NCBI GenBank assembly: GCA_963682025.1
Contig: OY821519.1
Coordinates: 134,331,612-134,395,611 of the forward strand
DNA: 64,000 bases
Reading direction: 5' to 3'
Source: Cordilura impudica
Lineage: Eukaryota > Arthropoda > Insecta > Diptera > Scathophagidae
The notes under the pieces are model-generated. The model saw only the letters and a program-made list of their open reading frames with translations. It did not search any database and had not been told where the DNA came from. Positions 42,998-53,430 of this stretch are shown piece by piece. The first letter of the stretch is position 1. Each line of letters begins with the position of its first letter. The position numbers and the translations under genes were made by a program.

Positions 42998-44887
42998 ATG
43001 TTAAAATCTAGAGCATTGCGTAAAGAAATCGCACGCACAAAGCGAGCTTTTTTGCAAAGACTTAATAAAAATAAAGTAGATGAAACGTTAAACAACAGTC
43101 TTCCTACTGACAATTTGGCAGAAGAAAGCCAATATATAGATGATATAAATGAAAACGTAGTTGAAATAAGTGTTGAAAATATCGAAGACTGCGTGCCACA
43201 GAAATCGAGTTTAGCAACACAGCTTAAAGATATATTTTTAAAGCACCAAGTTGGTAGGAGATTAGGGGACGAACTACTAAAAGTGTTGCACGAAAATTTT
43301 ATAGATGTTCCAAATACCACTAAAAAACTTTTAAAACGAAAAACAACACCGCTTGTTGTTCGAACCGTGAATCCCGGTAGTTATTATCACTTCGGGTTAA
43401 AAAATCAATTATTGAAATTAAACGAATATCTTCCTGACGTCGACGTTATTGAACTGGATATCGGAATAGACGGATTGCCACTTTTTGGTAGTAGCACTAA
43501 ACAAGTTTGGCCGCTTTTAGGTAAAATAATAAATTTAGAGGATAAGTGCATTTTTCCTATTGGAATTTATTATGGGGAAAAAAAACCAAAGAACATCAAC
43601 TCTTACTTGCACGATTTTGTAAATGAGTTAAAAGAATTAACTTCCACTGGAATTTTTATCAAAAATAAGAACGTTCCTATAGCTGTAAGAGCATTTATTT
43701 GTGATGCGCCGGCTCGGGCCTTCGTAACAGGATGCGTAGGCCATAATGCATTTGAAGGTTGCAGTAGATGTATGCAAGTGGGAAGAAGAGTAGAAAAGGT
43801 AACTGTCTATTCTGCTATTCCGGGAGAACAACGGACAGATGACTCGTTCAAAAATAGATCTTCCCCTGGACATCATTTGGCAATGTTTCGAAATGATCCT
43901 ACCATTTTAGAAAGTGCTGGCATTAACATGGTAAGCCAATTCCCTATTGACCCTATGCACCTAATCGACTTAGGTGTAATGCGAAAAATTCTTAAATTAA
44001 TATTAAAAAAAATGAGTGAACCAAAAAAAATGTTAATGACAAATTGCTTGTTGTCGATAGTTGGGTTTACTCCTAAGGAATTCGGTCGAACACCTCGCCC
44101 AATTGATCAGTTGGACAGATGGAAGGCCACAGAATTCCGACAAGTTTTGTTGTACACAGGAATTATTATTTTAAAAGATTTTGTAAGTGATGATATGTAT
44201 TACCATTTTCTTTTAATTCACTGTGCCTATAGACTTCTTTGCTGCCCGTACAGTTACCAAAATAATTTGGAGGCAGCAGAAGTTTTACTGCAAGATTTTG
44301 TAACTTTTTTCCCCAATTTATATGGGGAGAAAAAGCTTACATACAATGTACATAACGTATTACACATTGTTGAGTGTGTAAAAGAAATGGGGCTTATAAC
44401 AAATTTCACAGCATATGATTTTGAAAATTTTATGCAACCAATCAAAAAATGTGTGAAAAAATCAAGTCAAATTTTACAACAACTAAGAAACAATTTTGAA
44501 TCAAAATCAATTGTTGTAAATAAAACTGAAATAAATTGTAATAAAAGAAAGGGTAAACTAGTTAAAGTTAATGGAACAAAATGCTACTTAAGCTTTTGCT
44601 ATCCCAACAATATTTGTTTGTTAAAAGACGAAGGTAATGGCAATATGGGTACAATTGTAAAAATAACACGTATCCAAACAAATACATTTTACTGTGTACC
44701 AATTTTAAATCCTAAGGACTTTTACACCCTTCCAATTCCTTCAAAGCAATTGGGAATTGCGTTGGTTGAAAGCTTAGAGGGTGATAATGAATTCCAATTG
44801 AATATAAACGATATTAAGTGCAAAATGATATGTCTACCTTTTAAAGATAAATTCATCGTCATGCCAATTTTACACAATTGTGTATAA
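42998..44887 (+). CDS. Tnp2-like transposase
   Basis: 629 residues, no breaks. N-terminal about 130 residues are basic and acidic without a clear domain. The core has VDVIELDIGIDGLPLFGSST (about 150), VWPLLGKII, then VRAFICDAPARAFVTG (about 230-245), a GHNAFEGCSRC zinc-like motif, PIDPMHLIDLGVMRKIL (about 320), IDQLDRWKATEFRQVLLYTG (about 370), HNVLHIVECV and TAYDFENFMQPIKKCVKK (about 475). The D of DIGIDGLP, the D of CDAPAR and the E of DFEN are the likely catalytic residues by analogy with the Tnp2 family of EnSpm/CACTA elements; that is inference. The C-terminal 150 residues may be a separate domain. It would cut and rejoin the element's ends. Confidence 0.82.
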   Translation: MLKSRALRKEIARTKRAFLQRLNKNKVDETLNNSLPTDNLAEESQYIDDINENVVEISVENIEDCVPQKSSLATQLKDIFLKHQVGRRLGDELLKVLHENFIDVPNTTKKLLKRKTTPLVVRTVNPGSYYHFGLKNQLLKLNEYLPDVDVIELDIGIDGLPLFGSSTKQVWPLLGKIINLEDKCIFPIGIYYGEKKPKNINSYLHDFVNELKELTSTGIFIKNKNVPIAVRAFICDAPARAFVTGCVGHNAFEGCSRCMQVGRRVEKVTVYSAIPGEQRTDDSFKNRSSPGHHLAMFRNDPTILESAGINMVSQFPIDPMHLIDLGVMRKILKLILKKMSEPKKMLMTNCLLSIVGFTPKEFGRTPRPIDQLDRWKATEFRQVLLYTGIIILKDFVSDDMYYHFLLIHCAYRLLCCPYSYQNNLEAAEVLLQDFVTFFPNLYGEKKLTYNVHNVLHIVECVKEMGLITNFTAYDFENFMQPIKKCVKKSSQILQQLRNNFESKSIVVNKTEINCNKRKGKLVKVNGTKCYLSFCYPNNICLLKDEGNGNMGTIVKITRIQTNTFYCVPILNPKDFYTLPIPSKQLGIALVESLEGDNEFQLNINDIKCKMICLPFKDKFIVMPILHNCV

Positions 44888-44980
44888 TTTTGGTGTTAAT
44901 TTTTTTTTTTATATTTTTTAGTTTAAGTTTTTCAACGTTCCCAAATTCTGACTTTACTTTCATTAAAAAAAAACTCAGAA

Positions 44981-45484
44981 ATGGAGGAAATGCAAAATCA
45001 AATCGAAGCACTTAATACCAAATTAGATCTCGTGATAAAACGCCAGGATGAAATAATAAAAATACTTGCCGAAAATAACGTATTGCTTCGACGAAATATG
45101 GGACTTTTTGAAGTTACTCAAACACTTTCTCCAATAGATTCAAGCAAAAATTTAAAAAAAATTGAAAAACAATTAAACACCGAAAAGAGACTCGATATTG
45201 TAAGTATGTAAGCGAAACAAATTGTGTCGCTGAGTATTAAATTACCACAAAACAACAAATCGTAAAACTAAATCTGCAACACAAATTTTTATACTATGTC
45301 AGAATTTTCAATTTAAAAGGTGCCTCCGGTGCACATTTGGATTACTACATTACTGTAAAAACTCATTTTTTCATTTCTTTCTTGTACATTTCAGATTGCT
45401 GTAATGAAACGCGTGTTATCAGGTGGATTGCAAAATTTAGATCGCATATTTGACAAAAATACTATTAGTTATAATCACTTATAA
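44981..45484 (+). CDS. Small DUF4806-like accessory protein, two exons
   Basis: Exon 1 (44981-45199) reads MEEMQNQIEALNTKLDLVIK followed by more coiled-coil heptads and a SPIDSSKNLKKIEKQL block; a GTAAGT donor at 45200 and a TTTCAG acceptor ending at 45394 remove a 195-bp intron in phase. Exon 2 (45395-45484) continues with VMKRVLSGGLQNLDRIF to a stop, giving about 102 residues. The PID...LEKxL...GG pattern resembles the DUF4806 domain of insect transposon-linked proteins. The coiled coil suggests it multimerises. By position it could be the DNA-binding partner of the transposase (like TnpA), which is inference. Confidence 0.6.
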
Positions 45485-45489
45485 CTACG

Positions 45490-45777
45490 ATGGCGTTAGA
45501 GGTAAAAAAAAGACTGAATAAATATGAAAATATAATTAATGCTCTTTATGGTAAGTAAAAATAAAAAATACATCAAAATTGCCAAGAACAAGTTAAAAAC
45601 GTGAAATATCTTGCTTTTATTACAGAATCCACCAAAACGGAAGGAACAACTTTCAAAGAATTCATAAAACAGCTTCGTTCCACATTGCATCGCTTTAAAA
45701 ATACTGTAAATAGAGCGAAATACAGAAAGGAAAAGAAAGGAGCTTTGGACAATGAAGAAGACAAAGAAAATAATTAA
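45490..45777 (+). CDS. Second small accessory protein of the Tnp2-like element, two exons
   Basis: An ATG lies five bases after the stop of the previous gene. Exon 1 (45490-45550, MALEVKKRLNKYENIINALY) ends at GTAAGT; the TTACAG acceptor at 45625 restores the frame with a split GAA codon. Exon 2 (45626-45777) is ESTKTEGTTFKEFIKQLRST and then a basic LHRFKNTVNRAKYRKEKKG tail. Total about 70 residues, very basic with an acidic end; it may bind DNA. No domain recognised. The tight spacing suggests one transcript carries both small genes. Confidence 0.55.
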
Positions 45778-45987
45778 ATTTCTATTATTAATGTTTATTC
45801 CGATCTCAATTTTAATATCATAAAATAATATCTTTTTAGTTTTAAAATATTTTTTTTGTTTTTAGTTTTTAACTTTTAAAATAAATTTATGATTTTGTTT
45901 GGTTTTTAAAATGAATTTATGTTATTTATCTTTTAATTTACTTCTAAATGTTACATATACATAAATATTTTAAATATTTTAAAAATC

Positions 45988-46250
45988 ATGGGCGATATTA
46001 TCGTGAACGACATAATAAGCGATTTTGTCGCCCATATTGTCGTTAACGACATTGTCGTTCAAATTGTTGTCAACGACAGTGTCGCCCAAAAGATCGCTTA
46101 CGACTTTCTGAGCGATAATGTCGTTCACAATGTCATGAACGATTTTCCGGCCCTTTGTGTGAAAAAGTCGTTAACGATTTGCTTGGACTGTCGCCTACGC
46201 GTCGTCAACGATTTTCTATGGTCGTTCACGCGTCGTCGAGGATGTCTTTA
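45988..46250. repeat. Right subterminal repeat zone of the Tnp2-like element
   Basis: Dense array of GTCGTTAACGAC-type palindromes, with forms such as TTGTCGTTAACGACATTG (46040), TTGTCAACGACAGTGTCG and GTCGTCAACGA. Consecutive units lie about 15-30 bp apart. An 87-codon frame across it is a by-product. Confidence 0.8.
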
Positions 46251-46349
46251 AGACATGACCAACTGGGTATATATTGGAGATTTTTTATCCCGTTATTATG
46301 ATAAACGAAACCGTACCAAAGAAATTCAAGATTTCGCATGATCGATTAG

Positions 46350-46736
46350 AAAGTTTTCAAAGAGAATTTAAATGATAAATCATTGTTTGAATTGAAAAGA
46401 TAAAAAAGACGTGATTGAAGTTGTTACATTTTATTGGAAACTTAGAAACGACATATTTGTTGAAGATGACATTATATTTCTTAATTTCAAAATTACATGT
46501 CGCTCACCTTGGAGTAGAGAAAACTAAGAAAAAAAGTTCGTTAAGTAGTGTACTGGCCAAAAATTTATGAATCTTTAGAAAACATGATAGCGAAATGTTC
46601 TGTTTGTCAAAAATACCGTTCATCAAATGTAAAAGAACCATTAATACCACATAGCGTCCTAGCCTTCCTTATAATAAACTTGGTATTGACATTTGCGAAT
46701 ATGGTTCAAAAACATATTTCATTGCTGTAGACTACA
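46350..46736 (+). pseudogene. LTR-retrotransposon integrase fragment
   Basis: The plus strand reads HLGVEKTKKKVR, a stop, then VYWPKIYESLENMIAKCSVC and QKYRSSNVKEPLIPH, the H-H-C-C finger of a Ty3/gypsy-type integrase. A 1-base shift gives LGIDICEYGSKTYFIAVDYY, with the first catalytic aspartate. The sequence ends abruptly at the start of the long-TIR element at 46737; the rest of integrase does not resume on the far side. Confidence 0.75.
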
Positions 46737-48705
46737 CTGTGGAACAAGTTCAGATTAGCAAAAGTTAGGTCGATTCTGAGAGTTAGGGGTGAAAATAGAG
46801 GCTAAATTAGAAGACCCGTATCGCGGCGTTTATTTATGTTAGTTCGAATTTTTTTTTTAATCGAACTTTGCAGTCAAATGCCGATTTTCAGCATAGTGTT
46901 TTTATGGTTTTTTTTTAAATTTTTTAAAAAATTGATTTAAAAAATTTTTGTGGCGCTTATGAAGCAAAATGTTGGAAAAATTATTTTTTTTCATGTTTTT
47001 TGAAAATATTTTCCACAAAACTAAGTCTTTTTTACTTTCTGTTTGATCTATAATATGCTTCTCAGTTTCTTCAATAAATTTCATTTGAAAAGAAAACAAT
47101 CATAATACAAAACTTGCGTTTTCCAGCTTAATATTAATTTACTTCTCATTTTTTATGTAATAATTTTTTTCGGTGTGGTTTTGAAGAAACGTTGAAAAAG
47201 AAATTATAAAAATATGGGAAAAAATATATTTTTGAAATGTTAGTTACGAAAAGTTTTAAGTAAAAAATCAAATAAATTAAATTAATGATTTGGCCAGTTG
47301 CCGTTTAGCAGGCGGCTGTGGATCACTGCTCTCTCTAATATCTTAGTCATCGTCATCATCATCAGAAAGGTCGATAATTTCGTCCAACAGATATTCTGGA
47401 ATTTCTTCCTCATTTTCCTCATCTTCCACTTCTTCAAAGGTGTTTTTATACCACCAACAAATTTCAGCGAGTATTGCACTTGGAGACTTCTTTCCTCTGG
47501 GTCATATTCTGAGAGTAAATCCATGGATGTAGCAGCGGCGGTTGTAGTGCTGATATCTGTTTAAAGATCAATACTTCGGTATATTGGTACTGGAACGAGT
47601 TCTGAGTGCGGTAATGGTAATTGGACACTTGGCACTGCTACATAAGTTTTATTCTTTGCTTTCCTTCTATTCAAAGTTTTATGGTAGTTGATACATCCTT
47701 AGCAATTTTCTTCTTGATGCGGGCTGTTGTCTAACCACATCGTTGGTATGAATAGCAAATAAAGCAAACTTTTTCAGGGGCATAGTTTTCGTCAGTGATA
47801 AAATCTTGCGAGAAATATTGTTTATAGGCTTCCAAAAAAAAATCACTCGCATTGCCACATTTTTCATCGCTTGTTATGAAACGTCCACAAACATTACAAA
47901 AATGGTCCATTTTACATTTTGGTTCCGACATTTTTAATACAATATATTTTATACAAAATTTTCTTTTTTGTTATTTTTATGAAACTAAAATCACTCACAA
48001 AATGAAATAAGTTCCATAAAAATTAATAGCGAATTTTATCACGACCGAGCGAAAATTAATAGACATCAGCTTCGGCTGAGTTTCGAGTCTTAACTGAATC
48101 TTCATTTTTGAAATTAGTTCGCTTGTACGAAATAACAAAAAAATTTGTTTTACTAATTCCTTATTCTAGGAACTTCCCTTTTTAGTTACTTCTACCTAAA
48201 TCGCAATTTATTTAACGGTTTTTGGATTTTTAACGCAAATTATCGACTAAGACCATTTTGTTTTCAAATGAAATTTATTGGAGAAACTGAGAAGCATATT
48301 ATAGATCAAACAGAAAGGAAAAAAGACTTAGTTTTGTGGAAAATATTTTCAAAAAGCTTGAAAAAAAAATTATTTTTCCAACTTTTTGCTTCATAAGCAC
48401 CACAAAAATTATCTAAATCAATTTTTTTTTTTAAAAATTTTGATTGTTGCACAGGTCTCGAGCAATAACTTGGATTTTACAGATTGAAAAATATCAATTA
48501 AGCGACGAGTTGTAGTAAAAAACCATATAATCAATATGTTGAAAATCGGCATTTGACTGCAAAGTTCGAAGGTCAAAAAAAAAAAAAAAAAAAATGCGAA
48601 CTAAAATAAACAAACGCCGCGATACGGGTCTTCTAATTTAGCCTCAATTTTAACACCTCACTCTCAGAATCGACCTAACTTTTGCTAACCTAACCTGTTC
48701 CACAG
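46737..48705 (-). mobile_element. Long-TIR deletion derivative of the unclassified zinc-finger/DDE family
   Basis: Left arm 46737-47098 and right arm about 48259-48705 are inverted copies, starting CTGTGGAACAAGTT on the left and CTGTGGAACAGGTT on the right and sharing blocks such as AAAAGTTAGGTCGATTCTGA, TTAGAAGACCCGTATCGCGG and CTTTGCAGTCAAATGCCGAT. The right arm has an extra insert near 48430-48530. The 1.1-kb interior carries only the N-terminal part of the transposase family. TA follows the right end and CA precedes the left. Confidence 0.8.
47282..47931 (-). pseudogene. N-terminal zinc-finger part of the unclassified transposase, truncated
   Basis: From 47931 the frame reads MSEPKCKMDHFCNVCGRFIT and ends CFICYSYQRCG, a CxxC...CxxC finger. 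A later frame reads YVAVPSVQLPLPHSELVPVP, which matches YKGVPSAHVPVPHSDELPVP in the copy at 58829. It then continues to SMDLLSEYDPEERSL and a Lys/Met-rich tail (another frame there is very acidic). The catalytic part of the family is absent, so the element is a non-autonomous derivative. Confidence 0.65.
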
Positions 48706-48713
48706 TATTATCT

Positions 48714-49130
48714 AATGTCGAATACTGCTATCTAAATCCAGCTTAATATTCTGTTAATACGTTATGTTTTTCAGTCCATTCATACAATCTTTCATTTATC
48801 ATGCTCATAATAATTTTCACAACACAGTTTATAAATGATATGCCTCGGTAATTATTTGGTATATTGGATACCTTTTTAAAATATTGGGAAGATTTCACTA
48901 CTTATGAAGAAGTCATCTACAGACCCCATATCTATAACACGGTTATATGCTTCTGTTAATTGGTTTGTGCTTTTTCAATAAATTCGTACGCACTCTGTTC
49001 ATATCTGGCCGTTTATTATATTTTGCCTTAGCCAAATACCTTATGATTTCTTCTCTTTTTATATTTACATCTAAATCTAGGTTACATTGCCAAAATGCTG
49101 CTTATGAGATTTTCGATTTGAAGAGGATTT
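48714..49130 (-). pseudogene. Non-LTR reverse transcriptase, N-terminal part
   Basis: The minus strand reads EEIIRYLAKAKYNKRPDMNR, then (shifted) NRVIDMGSVDDFF, VSNIPNNYRGISFINCVVKI, IMSMINERLYEWTEKHNVLT and, after a stop, AGFR with YSTLDN. These are the first reverse-transcriptase blocks of the same type whose later blocks (from YNLAAIVHLK) begin at 41700. In related elements STxDN is followed directly by xxNLAAIVHLK, so both pieces look like one gene split by about 7 kb of inserted elements. Confidence 0.75.
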
Positions 49131-49188
49131 AGATTTTTGAAATATTATCTCAAATTTCTTTTTTTATTTGAAAGTACAATCCTTCCGG

Positions 49189-50240
49189 TTAATAATGGAA
49201 ACTAATTTCATTGAAATGGCTGCATCGGCTGGCCATGCAGTAGCCTACACGATCGGTCCAATTTTTAAGCACATTATCGATTGTGTGCAGCTGTATTTAA
49301 CCAACGGCTTCACAAATATTGTCCTTTAAAGCGTCAATTGTCTCTAGCTTGTTGGCGTAACACTTATCTTTGAGGGCACCCACAAATAATAGTCCAACGG
49401 TGTCAAATCGCAGCTCCGAGGTGGTCAAACGACATCAGCTCTGCGGCTGAAAATGCGATCTTCAAAAACAGGGCGCAAAACATCGAGTGTAGCTTCGGCT
49501 GTGTGGCACGTAGCGCCGTCCTGTTGAAATCAAATGTTGCCAATATACTCCTCTTCAATTTTTGTGAACAAAAATTCGTTCAACATGGCCCGATAACGAT
49601 AGCCATTGACTGTAACGGCCACTCCTTGCTCATTTTCGAAGAAATATGGCCAAACAGTGACTCGTTTTGGGTGTATCGGCTTTTCAATGTATGCGTGCGG
49701 GTTTTCTGTGCCCCAAATGCGACAATTTTGCTTGTTTACATACCCGCCAAGATCAAAATGAGCTTCATCTGAAAAGATGATTTTTTTTGGCAAAATCTTG
49801 GCATCTTCTGTAAGTCGATCGCAGGCCCACTTAGCGAAGCGAAAACGCATTGGATGGTCAGTTGGCTTCAACTCCTGAACCAATTGGACTTTGTGTGGTG
49901 TCATACCAAGATCTTTATGCAAAATTCGTCTCAATGATGCCTCCGAAATGTTCAATTCTTGAGAACGACGGTGAATTGATGTTGATGGCGCATCACGCAC
50001 ACTTTCTGCCACAGCAACAATATTCTCGGGTGTACGCACTGTTTTTGGCTTTTCACGCTTTGGCTTATCGATAAGGATGTCAGTTTCTTTCACTTTTTTT
50101 CACAAGATAAGAACATATGGAGCTGACGGTGCTTCTCTTCTTCCAAACCCCGTACGCAATTTTCGCACACATTCTGCAACATTACATTCAAAGTAATGTC
50201 GCAATATTCCCCAGCGTTGTTCAAGCGTACACACAACCAT
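49189..50240 (-). pseudogene. Mariner-type transposase with few disabling changes
   Basis: From the ATG at 50240 the frame opens MVVCTLEQRWGILRHYFECN, a helix-turn-helix start; a stop follows after APYVLIL, then the 187-codon frame (49530-50093) with VRTPENIVAVAESV, RRILHKDLGMTPHKVQL and KKIIFSDEAHFDL, which has the first catalytic aspartate. After a stop come FQQDGATCHTAEATLDVL (second) and PPRSCDLTPLDYYLW, the third in the mariner DLTPLD form, then a 1-base shift and the C-terminal KNWTDRVGYCMASRCS. A small deletion removes the GxxGP part after VTVW. About five lesions; length near the family norm of 345. Confidence 0.88.
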
Positions 50241-50345
50241 ATTCGTTCAGCGGAAGGATAAAACTAATTATCTGTCAAATCAGACATGAGCTAAGTGTTA
50301 CCATTCACGAAATAAGCACTAGTTGAAAAAAAAAAAACGTTAGAT

Positions 50346-51095
50346 GGCGAACCCTTTATTTATACCCTATACCACTATGTGGTTTGGGTATAATGACTTT
50401 GTGCTGCTGTTTATAACTACCAAAAATATTTGACCTAGACCCATCTTTTATTATACCGATCGAATCAGAATCACTATCTGATTCGATTTAACGATGAATA
50501 TATTTATATATGAATATATTTTGATGAATTTTTATAAACTCCTATCGGCCATAGGATGAACGCTATTGAAATTGGTGAGAATCGGTCCATGTTCAGACTT
50601 TGCTCCCATACAAATGATCCCTATGAAATCAACATAAATTGCCATAAGATCCAAATTATCATACAAATCTTAGTCAAATTCGGTTTGTATGTGTTTATTA
50701 CATCCAATAATTAGTAATCCAAAAATAATCACTATGGGACAACTTTTAGTCATAGGCCCCATATAGAGCTGCTTCCCGATCTTCACCTAAATCTATTAAA
50801 AAACAAAAATATTGCACTGATTCTTCTCAAATTTTGTTTGTATATATTTTTGCAAAATTCAAGAGCCTTTACTAAACACGGTCAGGATCGGTCCATTTTT
50901 GGGCCTAGTCCCCATATAGATATATCATCCGATATGAACTTTTTCATATCTGCAGCCAAAAAAATTAATAAAAATCCCACTCAAATTTGATTTATGCTTA
51001 TTTTCTATATCCAGTTAGTTGGGCCTGAGAGACATGGTCTCTAAACGCATGGTTTAGGGTATCGTATAGTCGGTCTAGACCGAATATAATTTTCT
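50346..51095 (-). repeat. Mini-me-like repeat (long-body type), opposite orientation
   Basis: Contains ATACCCTATACCACTATGTG at one end, ACCCATCTTTTATTATACCG with GATCGAATC, the CATAGGCCCCATATAGAGCT block and GGTATCG...GGTCTAGACC at the other. It is a reversed relative of 7605-8190. The GTCY array is reduced or lost. Confidence 0.6.
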
Positions 51096-51099
51096 TAGT

Positions 51100-51600
51100 T
51101 ATTTTTGTGTGTACTAAGACAAGCTTTTCTCTGTTCTTCTCCGGGCATTATCCTATATAGTCTAAGCATTTCAAATGACTCATTTTTTTTTAAAATTTTC
51201 TGTTCTGGGTTCATCAGCTCTAGTAATACCAATCATCACCATCATTCCATTATCAGTGCAGAACTCCATAAAACGTCTACATTTCCTATTTAAAGTTTTG
51301 GATGATCTGACCGGTTTTAAATGAGTTCCAAATGATCTTCTCATATCCGTAATATTTGAATCTCCAATTACCATGGGGTTATCAATATTTTCATAAATAA
51401 ATTATTGCTGGAATTCTTCAAAATCTGTTCCCATTCGGCGCTTCTTAAATGCAATGGTACCATTGTATTTGTTTTCTGTTTAAATGGTAATTTTATCACA
51501 TCTTCACCACTTATTTTGCAGTATTCATGTGCTATTCTTGCTTCCACCAAACTATTTTTAACGTTAGAATAATCGTGGGGGCTAGAATTTGCGTCAATTT
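51100..51600 (-). pseudogene. Non-LTR endonuclease fragment
   Basis: The minus strand reads VEARIAHEYCKISGEDVIKL, SAEWEQILKNSSNNLFMKIL, then after a shift NPMVIGDSNITDMRRSFGTH and FMEFCTDNGMMVMIGITRAD. The GDxN block with the later NG-ITR pattern corresponds to the APE-type endonuclease of non-LTR elements. Orientation and order fit it being the 5' part of the element whose reverse transcriptase lies at 48714-49130 and 40401-41700. Confidence 0.6.
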
Positions 51601-52860
51601 TTGTAAATGGAACTTACAGAATGTTTTTGCAGAAAATCTTAAAATCTTTCTTTTCAAACACAGTTAGCCTTCAAGTCATGCCACTTGACAACTTATAAAT
51701 TATAAATATTTTTTTGAGTTTACTTAAAAATAACGTCAACCATTCGGGCAAAGTGGCTTTGTTCATATTTAAAGCTTATGTTTAGATTTATAGAAACAGC
51801 ATCATTACAATTTTGACAAGATTATTTGTAGTGTAATTTTTATATCGAAACAACGTTTTGTCTTAAAGCCATTTTCTACATTTATATGTAGAATATACAA
51901 ACAAACTCGTGACTTCTTGTTTGCAGAGTACGAGCGTGAAGTTTAAAATTTAAGTTGTCTTGACATTAAAGACTACTAAGCATGTACGAGTACATACGAG
52001 CATTTCCATGAAAGCATCAGATTTTTATGCGAAACAAATGCACACATCTAAGAGGAGTTGTACACAAATTCACATTAGCTTGTCCCGTAAAAATTTAGTA
52101 AATGTTGCAAAAGATGAACGGAAAATATAAGGGGCGGGAAAATTTTGAGGGATGTTCATGTCAGAATCCACATCGCTGTTTTTTCCAAAATTTGGGCTCA
52201 AAAGTGACGTATGTACAGCAGGTTACCGTAAAAAAATTATTTTCATTATTTAAAAAAAATTAAATTGAAATATTTATTTGTTTAAACCTAGTGGATTTGA
52301 ATTTTTTTTAATATTTTGCCAAAAACTTCAAACTTTTTTTTTTTAATACACTAAACTAAAAGCCATACGACGGACCAAATTTTCACTTAACAATTTTCTT
52401 TGGTGTTCTTGTCATATACAGATAATCAGTACACATCCTTTTAGAAATATAACTAGAAAAATATTTCTGACGGCACACGCTAATGCTCTTGAGTAAGTTT
52501 TCATTTTTGTCAAATGCAGCAACACGTACAAAGTACGCACATATTCATTTCGTCTGTACAAAGTCTTACCTTCTCTGTTATTAGAAATCGTTTGTTATAT
52601 ACGAAATCTCCAACTTGGAGTTAACGCTTAAGAGTACATTAATAGATCGGTATAAATTTGTATCAATTTTCTAAACTTAACTACTTGGTATTCACCGAGC
52701 ATACGATACGATTGTCACGTTCCATGCGATGGTACAGGAGTTCCGATAGAGGGCGAGGACCGAAAATAGTAAAATCGCAAACACACTGGGTCAGAATATG
52801 AATGGACTTAGATATAGGCATTCAACAAATTTGAATAAGATTGTCTTGTATATGATGTGA
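51601..52860. other. Unannotated AT-rich region
   Basis: No ORF or recognised repeat boundary. Includes poly-T runs near 52330. Confidence 0.4.
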
Positions 52861-52869
52861 TGTGTCCGA

Positions 52870-53430
52870 TCTTGAACAATTTTATATGATCACTTAAAAA
52901 CTTTAAAATATAAAAATGCAAAAGAAAGGCAAGATCACAATGTGTTCTTAGAGTTTCAAAGAGACTTTTCTTTCTGATCAAGGGTCTGCCATATGATATT
53001 CAGTAGTTCCTATTTAGATCAAAATAAATAAAATTTTAAATAAGTTTACATTTTGAGGAAAATTTGTTTTTGATAAATTTAAGTGAAGATCGGGAAGCAG
53101 TTATAATGTTTGTTTTTGGACTACTGAATTATAAATGCAATAAACATACCCAAACCAAATTTGAAAGAGATTTATGAGATAATTGAAATTATATGCCAAT
53201 TTAAGTCGATCTAATAGGGGTCATTTGTAAAGGGACCTTGTTCAAACATGCACCGATTATCACTTATTTCATCAAAATTTTTTCTTTGGTTGATAAAAGC
53301 TTATATACCACATTTCATCAAAATACTTTCATATTTGATACATTTCGGTACACATAGACACACAAACAGACGGACAGACGGACACCCATCGCTAAATCGA
53401 CTCAGAAAACGATTCTGAGAAATAATTATC
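52870..53430 (+). repeat. Mini-me-like repeat (long-body type) with GTCY array
   Basis: Shares GATAAATTTAAGTGAAGATC and TTTTTGGACTACTGA blocks with 7605-8190 and ends with AAACAGACGGACAGACGGAC, CATCGCTAAATCGACTCAG and GATTCTGAG. Start not precise. Confidence 0.6.

Larger units (their letters stand above)
42352..46267 (+). mobile_element. Tnp2/EnSpm(CACTA)-like DNA transposon, apparently intact
   Basis: The left end is CCCAGTTGG and the right end CCAACTGGG; each is flanked by TA, suggesting a 2-bp duplication. Long subterminal zones (42360-42680 and 45988-46250) are filled with variants of the palindrome GTCGTTAACGAC, as expected of EnSpm-like elements, where a second protein binds such arrays. 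Between them are an intact 629-residue Tnp2-like transposase and two small intron-containing genes, all on the plus strand. No stop or frameshift is seen, so this is a candidate autonomous element. The termini do not read CACTA, so the superfamily label comes from the transposase. Confidence 0.82.

Noticed and set aside
45988..46250. CRISPR-like array
   Set aside because: Repeats are short, palindromic, variable and irregularly spaced, and sit at a transposon end in a eukaryotic sequence.
45988..46251. 87-codon ORF across the palindrome array
   Set aside because: The repeated VVNDIV pattern is a direct by-product of the GTCGTTAACGAC repeats.
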